The notes under the pieces: model-generated
What the model was told of the DNA's origin: nothing
Seen by the model: the letters and a program-made list of their open reading frames with translations, nothing else
Database searches by the model: none
Shown: one piece after another, positions 39,986 to 52,500 of the stretch
How the letters are laid out: each line of letters starts with the position of its first letter
Position numbering within the stretch: position 1 is the stretch's first letter
Assembly: GCA_020796225.1 (NCBI GenBank)
Contig: CM036775.1
Coordinates: 4,785,393 to 4,849,392, forward strand
DNA length: 64,000 bases
Direction: 5' to 3'
Origin: Arion vulgaris
Lineage: Eukaryota > Mollusca > Gastropoda > Stylommatophora > Arionidae
Program-made: the position numbers and the translations under genes

Positions 39986-40455
39986 AATAGCCGTCCATCG
40001 CAAGCGACATGACAACAATCCAGACGTGTACTGTTGCACCTCTCTGGTGTGTGCGGAGGTGACTGTAGAATCCAATCCTAGAACAGAATCCCCGACCACA
40101 GGTGGGGCATACATGATCAAAGTTAGACATGTGCGTGTTGTGTGCTCTGTCTTTTCGCGCTGCTCGTTTTTCTGTGACTCAACAATACGATGATTCTCAG
40201 CTATTCGGGTTCCTCTTTTGTTGTTACAGCGCCACATTTGGCGATCTTGCGCAAGGGATTCCCAGAACGTATTGTCTATATCGAAGCATTTCAGAGACAC
40301 TTTAAGAGTGTCTTTAAAGCGTTTTTCTGTCCACCAGCTAAACGTCTGCCCCCTTTAAGCTCGCCATACATCAACTGTTTTGGGATGCGTTTATCAGGCA
40401 TTCGAGCAACGTGACCGACCCATCTCAGTTGGGCCTTCTGCAACAGTGTGTTGAT
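39986..40455 (-). pseudogene. 3' end of zinc-finger LINE
   Basis: Minus strand carries SLKCFDIDNTFWESLAQDRQ and MWRCNNKRGTRIAENHRIV; a second frame (40130-39885) carries the zinc finger. Directly abuts the MITE, and its right end is about 50 bp from the signal-peptide exon. Confidence 0.8.
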
Positions 40456-40503
40456 GTAGATAGAAACAACTGTTACTATTTACTTGTCTCTTTTCGTTCT
40501 TAG

Positions 40504-40590
40504 GATGCATGTGCTATTGCTGTGTCCGATTTGGCTTCTGTTTGGAGCATTTCCTACAAGTACCTGGTCATGGAGCAGAGATGGTTTTAT
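40504..40590 (+). CDS. EF-hand protein exon with start codon and signal peptide
   Basis: After the acceptor CGTTCTTAG, ATG at 40505 opens [19 protein letters not shown] followed by TWSWSRDGF: a short N region, a hydrophobic core and a small-residue cleavage zone. Ends in phase 2 at GTAAGT. The reverse-strand zinc-finger LINE ends just upstream (40455). Confidence 0.8.
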
Positions 40591-43500
40591 GTAAGTTGCT
40601 TTTTTTTTTATTAAACTCGTTAATCTAGACCAGTGTTTCCCAAACTGGGGTCTGCGGACCCCCGGGGGTCCAAGAGGTACTCACAGGGGTTCCTTAAGCG
40701 CTTGAAGAAATATTATAATCTTTGACATTTCAAACAGAAGTGTATATAAACAATGGTAAACTAGTTTCGCTGCGAAATCAAAGGACCCGGAACAGACTGT
40801 AATCTAAATGTCTGACAAGACAAAATGAAAGATCATTTGAAGTTTCCAGCAGTCTGAGAAATTGGAACCAGCTTGACTGTTGGTGTGGTGGAAAAATAAC
40901 TCAATTGCTATAGTCCGTACAACTTGTCATGCCCACTGATAAAAATGTGTATCTTTGTAACCATTTGATTAAATGACTTGAAAACTTGCATGTGAACTAC
41001 ACATGTTCCAGACGCTACAAAATATTTTTGCCATTCAAACAATCATACCATCTAGAAGTTGCCTTCTTTGTGCTATATATTTAACGCGTCCATTGGTACG
41101 GTTGAACAAAACTAATGTTTACAGCCATTTAATACATGGATGACAAAAATAGCAAACATTCAGGACTAAATCCATGGTTTTCTGAACAATTCTTGAATTT
41201 TCCGCGCACTAAATCAACTCGGGATTGACCGAGGTAAACAAATAACCATTCTTCTTTCATGTCGTTTGATATGTTCGAAATATTTAATTTTCCTTGATTT
41301 TATGTCTTCAATAGCCAACTCTTTTTAATATCAAGCTGTTGCAGAACAGAAGCGTTTATTCTCTTCTCTGTCCATGGTATTCTAAGTACTCTAAGTATTC
41401 TATGTTATCATGAAATGAAAATCGTGGCATATCCAAGGACGTATGCCATCAGCCACAGTAAACAAGTCGTTGATTTTCTAGGCACCCTACGTTCAGTAGT
41501 TTGCCATTGCTTTTGAACGGGTGGCCCATCGTCCTTTGTTAAAATCAACGAAACATGTTGCAGCAAACTGTCCGCAGCGTGATTCGAACTCAGAACGTCG
41601 GGGTTAATAGACAGAGTCACTAACCCTAGTAGCACGACGCCACTGTTATCATGAGTGCCTAGAAAGGATAATTTTGGAGGGAATGATGCCGGGAAGAATA
41701 ATGAGAGAAAGACTTAGTGGACGATGGGTGCAAGAATATTGACTATCTGAGAATGACTGCTGACGCCTGTCAACTTGCACAGAACAGAGAGTTTTGAAGG
41801 ACTGCTAGGTGCCTGAAGGACAAACTACTTGATGATGAATGAAGGGAGATCAGATTTTATTTAAACTTTTAATGAAGGGAAATCAGATTGGATTTGGCTA
41901 AGATCACAGTGAAGTACCCACTTAATAGGCCTCAAATGATGAGAGTCTTCAAAAAGCGCCAAGTGGTCCAAAAAACTCACATTAACAAACTCCGAACGTT
42001 CTCATTCGAAAGATTTATGACGCTTGAAGTTTACCCATTCCCGCTTATTGGGTTCACTCGTTGTGGTTCTTCTGAGTGAGGACTAATTTTTTTAAAAAAC
42101 AGATGGGAGCCTTCATACACCACCAAATGACACAACCAAACCCACTTAAACAAACTCCGAGCTGCCCTCATTCGAAAGAATGACAACGTTTGGAGTGTAC
42201 ATGTTCAATCGTACTGGGTCCACTTGTTGATGAGCGTTTTTAATAGCACAATCAGCTACCCCTCCCGTTAGTTGGGCTAGGAAATGAGTTGCAATAAGAA
42301 ATAAGGGTTTGTGGTTCGAATCATGTGGTTGGTAAATTTTTTTTTTTCAGGAAGCCCCAAATACTTCTTTCACTTTTATATATATCAATATAATGCTAAT
42401 ATCATCATCATCAGGTTCCGTGCTGGACGGCTTAGGCGATCATGGATCTCCACACATCTCTGTCTCTAGTGTTTGCTATCATCTCAGATGTTGATGCTCT
42501 TTCGTGCCATTCTTTTTCTTCGAACGCTCCATATCGACCCCTTGTCAACCACTCTGTGTGATTTGTATGTGATCTGAGCCTAATAACGAATGTACGTTGT
42601 GAAAGTTATGCGCCTACAAGTAGGCCAGCACATCCGATTTCTGCGCTGTTTTTATTTACTAGGGTAGCATCCCTAGGGCCTACATCAGTCGCATCTTACG
42701 ACATGCATTGTAGGTTGCAGTGGTGCTATTCTTTGCTTCACTTGCGGGCCCCGGCACCACAAGGGTACTTCCATGCCATGAAGTCAGGCTATCCAAAATG
42801 TTCTCTCTCTGTCTTCCTTTACCTTGTCTACCCTCGATTTTACAGTTGTTTCGTAAATGTTAAATATGTACATATATAATTCCCACAGTGATAGCATACT
42901 TTCTTTCTTTCTCGAATCCTGTATGTCTCACAGCGTCAGGTCAGGAAGAGATTTCTAAAACGGGCCCTAGTATGCGCTTCGTAGATAGTCTCTTTCGTCG
43001 CCTGTTATCTCTGAGGTCCATCTTTTGCGTGGCCGGCCTTTTGCTTTGTACCCATTGTATCGGAGCAGCATTGCTCTTTGGGGTGCACTGTCTGGTGGTA
43101 ATCTGCTTACGTGACCGATCCATTTAATTTGTTGTTTCTTGATGAAGTCTAGTACTGATGTTGTACCCACTTTTTCCTGATGTCTTCATTTCTCAACCGG
43201 TCTCTTCTTGTTACACCCAGCATTCTGCGTAGACACTTCATCTCTGTTGTGACTAGTTTTCTTCTATCGTTTGTTGTCAGCGTCCAGGTTTGGCACTGGT
43301 AACATAATGTGGGAGAAAGATTGTGTTGAACATTGCTCTTGTTGTGTTCATGGTGACGTGTTTGCATCTTAAAATTGGCGCCATTGCCCTATCATTTGAT
43401 TTGCTTTGTTGCATCTGTGTTGAATAGCATACTTAAATGTACGTATATAATTTCCACAGTGATAGCATACTTTCTGAATACGGCAAGTTTGATCAGTCTG

Positions 43501-46500
43501 CAGGCGGATACTCAGAAAGACAGAGTTATATGAAACAGGTTGTGATCTCCTTACAACAAGCGGACATCGAGAAATAATGTAAAGTTATCTGTTTGTTGTG
43601 CAATCTGTTTCTGTGGTAGCAGTTAGATGCTCCTTCTCCTTCCAAAGGTACAAGTTCGCTCCTCGTCAGTGGTTACAGCCAAATTTGTGTATAAATAAAA
43701 CCACTGTTACCTACCACGCATGTCGTAAGAGGCGATTAAGGAGGTTTGGCTGAAATCGGATGCATTGTCCTAAACGTGTATTAGTCTTCTTCTTCTTCTT
43801 TGCGTTCGTTCTTTAGACCATTTAATCACTTTGTGATATGTTGATTTTGCCAAGAACTGTATATTTGCACATTGGTTTGGTAGGCCCCTAAACGCATAAA
43901 CTTCACACACTTAGGACATGTGCATCCGATTTCAGTCTTTCCTCTAATCGCCTCTTACGACATAGCAGGCAGGTAACAGTAGTTCTATTCTTTACACCCA
44001 AATTTGGGCCCCGGTAACACTGACGGTATATTAGTCATTCTGCCTTGGGACTGGGACAGCCAAAGGCTGGAGAGCGACCAGTAGAACACTGGCTGAATCG
44101 GACACATCGCCGAAGGATAAGCACCAGAGCTACAAATGACGCTGAAGATGTGACGAAACCCACCCATGCTAAGCTGCATGAATCAGATTTCCACATGAAT
44201 AAGAATTTATGGAGAGATCTGGTACATCGGTCTGGGCGGTGATCGCGAAAGAGAGAGAGTTCGCTCCCTCATGGAGCCATCGTGATTTTTTTTTCAGAGA
44301 CCCCTGATCTCAGTGTAGGTAAGATCGGTCTCCTATTCCTATCGGAGACGGACGATAAAACATAGGCCCCGTGTTCAAATTGAGCACGTAATAGAACCCT
44401 TGGTTCAAAATCGTGAAGAGCAGGCTGGAAAGCCGCTGCCGGACAAATCCATTAGAATGAATGTTCATAAAAAATTTATTCGTACAAAATATGTTCCCCA
44501 TCTTCTAAATTACATCGGGGACCCTTGCCGGTGCTACTGAGTTCGCGCACTACCGCTGAGATCTTCCTGTGTAAGAAAGAGATTGGAGCATACATGGTTA
44601 ACCACCGAGGTGAAAAGATAATGATCCTATCAATCAATCTATCAATCAATCAATCTATCTATGTGTTTGCAAGAGTCTCTTCTTCCATGTCTATGTTTCT
44701 ATGTCTCGGGGATTCTGTTCTAGGATTGGACTCTACAGTCACCTCCACACAGACCAGAGAGGTGCAACAGCACACGTCTGAGATTGTTGTCATCATCGCT
44801 TGTGATGGACGGCTATTATATGTTTCTTTAAATCTATCACATGTCTTTTTTTATTTTGTCCGAGTATGTATGTGTGCCAGAGTCTCTGTATGTGTGTCCG
44901 CATCCTATCCAGATTGGTAAAACATAGACTCTGAGGTCAACAATAGGATATCCAAAGCCAGTGCTGCGTTCGGAAGGCTACGTGTCACTGTGTGGGAGAG
45001 GAAGGGGATAAGCGTAGCCACAAAGCTGAAAGTTTATCAGGTCATAGTGCTAACCACGCTGATGTACGCAAGGGAGACATGGACAGTGTATAGTAGACAC
45101 GCAAGAAAACTAAACCACTTACACACAAGCTGTCTACGCAGAATACTAAAGAATAAAATGGCAGGACAAAATTCCAGATTGCGAAGTCCTCACAAGAGCA
45201 AAGATCCCAAGCACCATTCCAATTAACCACTCTGTGTGATTTGTATGTGATCTGAGCCTAAGAGCGATTGTACGTTGTGCCAGTTATGCGCTTATAAGTA
45301 CATCCGATTTCCGCGCTGATTTTTAAGTAACCAGGGTAGCTTCCTAGGTCCTACATCAGTCACCTCTTACGACATGTTTTGTAGGTCGCAGTGGTACTAT
45401 TCTTTGCTTCCCTTGCGGACTCGGCACCATATGGGCGATAAATGGAAACAAAGTGATGTAATGACAGCTGCATGTACACATGTACTTGTTACTTTAGTTG
45501 TACTGTACACGTAAATTTGTTACTTTAGTTTTACTGTACACTAAATTATGTTACTTTAGTTTTCCTGTACACATAAATTATGTTACTTTAGTTTTCCTGT
45601 ACACATAAATTATGATTTCTTTAGTTTTCCATGTACACGTAAATTATGTTACTTTAGTTTTCCTGTACACATAAATTATGTTACTTTAGTTTTCCTGTAC
45701 ACGTAAATTATGTTACTTTAGTTGTACTGTACACATAAATTATGTTACTTTAGTTGTACTGTACACATAAATTATGTTCCTTAGTTGTACTGTACACATA
45801 AATTATGTTACTTTAGTTTTCCTGTACACATAAATTATGTTACTTTAGTTTTCCTGTACACATAAACTTTTATTACTTTTTACTTTAGTTGTACTGTACA
45901 CATCAACTTCTATTACTTTAGTTTTTCTGTACACATAAACTTGTTACTTTAGTTTTCCTGTACACATAAACTTGTTACTTTAGTTTTCCTGTACACATAA
46001 ATTATGTTACTTTAGTTGTATGATCACATATAAACTTCGGTTACTTTTGTCTTACTATTGCAAATACGTGTTCATTGAAACAGATAACAAAGTATCCAGA
46101 GATGAGTTTATGGACTACTATGCGCGTCGTTTCAACATCAGTTCAGAGCTTGCCACAGTTATGTTCAACATCTTGAATGATCCTAAAAGTAACGATGATA
46201 TCATCACTTCTGCTGATGTGTCCTTGAGTTCTTTCTCGGGAAGAAGTGAGTATATATTCATGTACTAGTTTTTCTCCCTAAGGCTTACATTATGAGTAGA
46301 TGCTTCAAATGAGTGAATCTGAAAGTCTGCGCGTGGAATCATCATCAATGTGCATATCCTTTATAGGACGTTGCTCTCTGTGCAGCGCATCTGAAATTCA
46401 TTCTGTCTCTAGCCAGTTCACCCACTTCGTCGATGGTCATGTTCATGGTTTCTTTAATATCTTGTAGCCATCTTCTTCTTGGTCAGCCTCTGCGTCTTAG

Positions 46501-49500
46501 AACCCTGCCCTCTAATATTGGTCGCTTGATGTGACCAAAATATCTAATTGCAAGTGGAATGGGTAGACAGAATTTGGAGATCACATTCCAAGATACTGGC
46601 TTGGGTGTACACAACTGGACATGCTGGAGTGCAGGGTAATGAACGTGCTGATTCTCTTGCAAACAATGCCCCGACTCAAGCTGGCAGAAGTATGAACAGA
46701 GCCGATGTCATCAATGTGATCGCCCAAGTGGTTACCGGGGCCCAAATTTAGGTGTAAAGAATAGAACCACTGTTACCTGCCACACATGTCATAAGAGGCG
46801 ACTAAGGAGGTTTGGTTGAAATCGGATGCACATGTCTTAAACGTGTAGAAGTCTATACGTTTAGGGGCCTACCAAACCAATGTGCAACGTATACACGTTC
46901 TTGGCAAAGATCAAGCATATCACAAAGAGTGATTAAAATTGGTCGTAAAGAACGAACGCAAAGAAGAAGAAGATCAATGCGGTACGCTCTCATTTATGTG
47001 ACATGCTGGAGTGCAGGGTAACGAACGTGCTAACTCTCTTGCAAACAATGCCCCGACTCAAGCTGGCAGAAGTATGGACAGAGCCGATGTCATCAATGTG
47101 GTACGCTCTCATTTATGTGACATGCTGGAGTGCAGAGTAACGAACGTGCTAACTCTCTTGCAAACAATGCCCCGACTCAAGCTGGCAGAATTATGAACAG
47201 AGCCGATGTCATCAATGCGGTACGCTCTCATTTATGTTGATTGATTGATTGATTGATGAATAGAACCATCATCATTGCACTTCGGTGAGTGGGGGACTGC
47301 CTAGAGTAGTTGATAGTAGCTCGGCCTGCTAGCTGTGACGACGCCTGTATAGTCGGGTTCGAACCTACTGTCCGGCATTTGTTCGAGTACCCTGGTCTTA
47401 CTCAGGACGATAACGTGAGTACCTCTGTAGTCGGAGAAAATCTGCCTGTCTGGCGAGGGAATACTAATTACGAGTACATTGAGCACACGGCTGCCAGTGT
47501 AAAGTAATTTACAATGTGCACGCTGCTGCCATTGTAAGAAATTGGAAAAACGGATTTTCACGCAAAATTCAAAAAAACTTCGGTGAGTAACCGTGTGTGC
47601 TCCGATCTCTTTCTTACGCAGGAAGATCTCAGCGGCAGTGCAATAAACTCTGTAGTACCGGCGAGGGTTCCCGATGTAATTTTGAAGATCGGGAAACAAT
47701 TTTGCAGAAATTTAAACAATTATCTTTCTAACGAATTTTGCCCTGGCATCAGCTTTCCAGTCTACTTTTCTCGCTTTTGAACGGCCAATGGTTCTTGTAC
47801 ATGCTCAACATGAACAGAGGATCTATATTTCATCGTCCATCTCCGATATGACTAGGAACTCGATCTCACCTACACTGAGATCGAGGATTTCTTGAAAAAT
47901 ATCCCAATGGCTCCATGAGGGAGCGAATCGAGTACCATTGAACAAGAGGCGAGCACATAACCTCTACGATGTAGAGACTCCAATATCTTCTTCTTTGCGT
48001 TCGTTCTTTACGACCAATTTTAATCACTTTTTGTGATATGTTTGATCTTTGCCAAGAACGTGTATACGTTGCACATTGGTTTGGTAGGCCCCTAAACACA
48101 GACTTCTATACGTTTAGGACACGTGCATCCAATTTCAGCCAAACCTCCTTAGTCGCCTCTTACGAAATGTGTGGCAGGTAACAGTGGTTCTATTCTTTAC
48201 ACCCCAAATTTAGGCCCCGGTAACCACTCGGGCGAGACTCCCATATGAATATGTTATATGATAGATGGCCCGACTACCCAGCGTGTTCGTAGCGCGTTGG
48301 ACGACGGGTGACAAGCCCCATGTGAGTGCGGTTCATTTCCGCGGGCTGGCAGAAAAGCCACAGGTTCTCCTGATTTACGGTGTTCGTGGCACTGAACCGA
48401 AGAGCTAAAAGTTCAAGTGCTTCTGGATCGGGAAAAAATAACAAAATATGATATATTTTTTCCAGAAGCACTGAGCTTTTCAGCTCTTCGGCTCGGTGCC
48501 ATGGACATCGTAACCTTCGGTTCGGTGCCACGAACACCGTAAATCTGGGGAATCTGTGGCTTTTTCTGCCATCCCGCGGAATTGAACCGCACACACAGAG
48601 GGATAGTCACCCGTAGTCCAACGCGCTACGAAACGCTGGGCAACGGCAACAAAATATGATAGATGTAATGCTTCAGATACCATAAAATGTCTTCTGATTT
48701 ATTCACAGACTATGCCACTGTTACAGAGTTCAGAGATGGGTTAGATCAAGTGAGTATCATCATCATCATGTGTCTCTCTCTCTCTATTTGCCTTTTACCC
48801 CGGATTGGGGCATAGGCCCTCAACCAACTCATGCCAAGGCTTCCTATCTCTAGCTCCTGCAGCTCCCTCCAGCTCTCATTTATATTGTTGATCTCCGCCT
48901 CCAAATCTCGTCTCCATGTATTTCTCGGCCTCCCTTCTTTCGCTGTCCCTGCGGGTTCCAGGCAAGGACCCTTCTTGTTATATTTCCTCCGGTTTTCGCA
49001 AAGTGTGTCCTATCCAGCGCCAGCGTCTTTTTTTAACCTGTTCGTTCAATGGAATCTGTCTTGTTCTCTCCATAAGTTCCTCATTCGACCCTATCATTAC
49101 CATCGGTATTCCCTCTATCGCGCATACGCATTCATACATGTTCATGTTATATAGACCTTCGCTAAGAATCTATTCTCACGTCGCAATTTACGCCAATCAA
49201 TAAATGTTCACTTGTTAGCAATTAAAATTAGGTTCACGGTTATACAGTTGTGTATACCAATAGTATTCAGGAGTTTGATATTGCTATCCACTTCTGATCG
49301 TCTTAGCCTGTAGATCTCATTTTGTTGGGGTGGTTGGTGAATTTTAGAAATGTTACCACACTGCATGTCGTGACTTGTGAGAGGTTTGCGCTTTGATCAT
49401 CGTATCTCGTTTCCTAAGGAATCCCTAACCCAAACACAATGTGTGACTTTCTGAAAACGGTTCCCTCAGGCCAAGGCACATAACATGGTGAAACACACCT

Positions 49501-52500
49501 TTCACTTATGAGAATGGGAAAAACTGGATTGCTCACGGCCCCAATTTGCCTCAATTCAGACGTCGATGCATAACAGTAAATTGATATCATCTTGCTGTTA
49601 AGCGTACTGGTGATGAGATTCAATTTCGTTCCAGGCCGGTTGAGTCATCCTTGTAGTTTTAACCTGTATTTTTAGTGTTCATTATTTGTCTCTCCATCTT
49701 TCTTGATCTTTCCTTGCTCTAGTAAGATTTTTATTGTATGCTGTTATTGGTGGTTGGTTGAATTTTATTCTCATTAAAATTTGTCCAAACCACTGCATTT
49801 ATTGTCTTCGTGTATTTGTCATGAAACTGCCTATCTCTTCTATGTCCTCATTTCATAGTCTGTCTTCTAGGTGACTCATGCCTTCCTCAACATTTCATTT
49901 CACATGTAGTAGCTTTTGTGATTGTTTGATGTAGAACAGTTTGTCACTGTAGAAAGTGATGTAAAATACTATAATTATGTCTTTTAATTTCATCTTTCAA
50001 AATGGGTAAGAGGAGCAATTGGATTAGGATATGACTCACAGCGGAGGGCAGAGCTTAACGAGAGGAATCCTCAATGTGCCAGACGTCGATCGTGTCGTAA
50101 ACTATGAACGTATGTCAGACATTATATTAACATATAAAATGGAGATTGTAAAAACAAATAAAACGATTTCACGCAAGTAATTTTTTTTTTTTTTTTCAGT
50201 GGCTGAAACAGTCGGCAGATAAACTGTACACCATTCTCATGTCTGCTCATGTGTAAGTTCACATTTATTTCGTATTTCGTTTTTAGTCCCATATTTTCAT
50301 TTTAGGGCAGTTAGGAATTTATTGTATAATTTTATATGTCATGTCTACCGTATAAAAAAGTGAATTTCTTCAATTCTGGTGTATCCTTTGTTTGATAAAG
50401 GCCTTTTGGTAGAAACGTAGTGTGTAATGTTATTGTTTTTGTACTTTTTCAAACTACAGTACTTTGCTTTTACGTGTTTTGCCATGTGTAAGTTAAGCTG
50501 AATGAAAATCGTGGCGTATCCTTTACAGGACGTAGCTATCAACCATAGTAAACAAGTCGTTGATCTTCTAGGCAGTGGCGTCACTGGGGTTGATGTCACC
50601 CAGTGCGGTAAACTCTTGGTGTCACCCCTCTAGACTTTCACCATGGTCTACTTCCGAGTGTTCCTGTACGGTAACTATAGTATAGTAATACTAACTTTTT
50701 GAGTGGAAGCCTGCCGCTGTTTTTCTCCTTTAAAATTTATGTCCAGTCCTAATTACTTTACTTTCAAATATGTTTATATGTTAGTGATATTGATAAAATT
50801 ATAAAATTTCGCAAAAATAATTATTTACATAAAAAAACGAACCTGTAAACAACGTCTGTAATTTTCTGCAACCACATGACTCCACACGTCATTAATTGGC
50901 GCGTTTGCAAATGACCCACGATTCTACTCCGACTCCGAGGCTCCGAGCAGCTCTGAATCTTATTAATTTAATCACCAGACGCTCTGCATGGTGGCACCCC
51001 GTGCCTGCATGTATTTAACAATGAACGGTTATGAAACCCGACTAGACAGAGCTATGTCTGCTTTGTCAAATTTGCAATTTTTTAATTTTGGTGTCACCCC
51101 TTGATGGTGTCACCCGGTGCGGCCGCACCCCTAGTGACGCCCGTGCTTCTAGGCACCAGTTATACGTTCAGTAGTTTGACATTGCTTTCTGAACGGTGAG
51201 GCCTATTTATACCTTTCGTAAAGATTCCACAGAAACGAATTCGCTTTCAAACTTGCTTGCCGTGGAGTTTGAACCAGTTACGCTTGGGTTGTGATCGAGC
51301 TGACTACCGCTTAAGCTACAGAAGCTCACAGATAGATAAACGGATATGAAGCTAGTAGTGTCACTAGATTTGTCCTATGGCTTGCATTTTAGTAGTTACT
51401 AGAAAGATCAACAACACATCACAGAAAGCTCACCACGTGTGAAATGAAATGCTTGAGGAAGGCAGTGGGAGTCACCAGGAAAGATAGACTACAAAATTAG
51501 GACATCAGAAGCAGAGTGGGCATAACTTCATGCACCGAATACATTGAAAGATAACAAATGCAGTGGTTTGGACATTTAATGAGAATGAAATACAACCAAC
51601 CACCAATAACATCATACAATAAAAAGAGATCAGGTACTAGAGCTAAGGGAAGATCAAGAAAAAGATGGATAGACAATATCAAGACCACACTACATAAACA
51701 CGGATATAACACAACAAGGGCGACTCATCTGTCTTGGGCGCAAATTAAGCTCATACCCTCGCTTAACGGCAAGAGTGGAAAACCAATTCCATCATCCACC
51801 TGGGGAAAGACAATAGACTAGATAGATAGGCAGACATTAGATTGATGATAGATAGACAGACGGACAGACAGATATGCAGGCAGGCAGACAGATAAGTAGA
51901 TGGATAGAAATGTAGATGGGTAGGTAGGTATGTAGGTATGTAGATTAGTTAGTTAGTAGGTAGGTAGGTAGGTAGGTAGGTGACGAAAGTAGATGGTAGG
52001 GTGTTGTGAGGTATGTAGGTAGGTAGGTAGTAGGTCGGTAGGGTGAGTGAGGATAGACAGAAAGATAGTGCAGGAGATGAAGATGTTAGGCCTATTTTAA
52101 TTGGAAAGTACGTATTCAAGGGTTGGAAAGCAGGACAGAATAGGTACAGACATAGGGGTTGGGGGGGGGAGGGGAGGGGGAGGAGGTGTTAGGTGTGGAG
52201 GAGGAGGGGGGGGGAGGGAGTAGTAGAGGTGTGAGGTAGGTGTGGTAGGTGGTGTTGGTGTTGTAGTAGGTGTAGTGGTAGGTAGGAGAAAGATATAGGA
52301 TGGATTGATGATGAATGTAGGTAGGTGGATGAGAAAGATCCGTGTGGGGGTTGAGGATGGACAATAGACGACAAGACTAGATTGACAGACAGACAGTAAA
52401 CAGACAGACGATGTATGGATGGATGGATGGATGGATAGTGGATGGATGATGGATTAACAAATGATGATGGATGGATTGATGGACAGATGAACAGATGATA

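Noticed and set aside
45467..46030. Missing EF-hand exon hidden in the array before 46084
   Set aside because: The array has no loop-like text in any frame and no donor followed by suitable phase.
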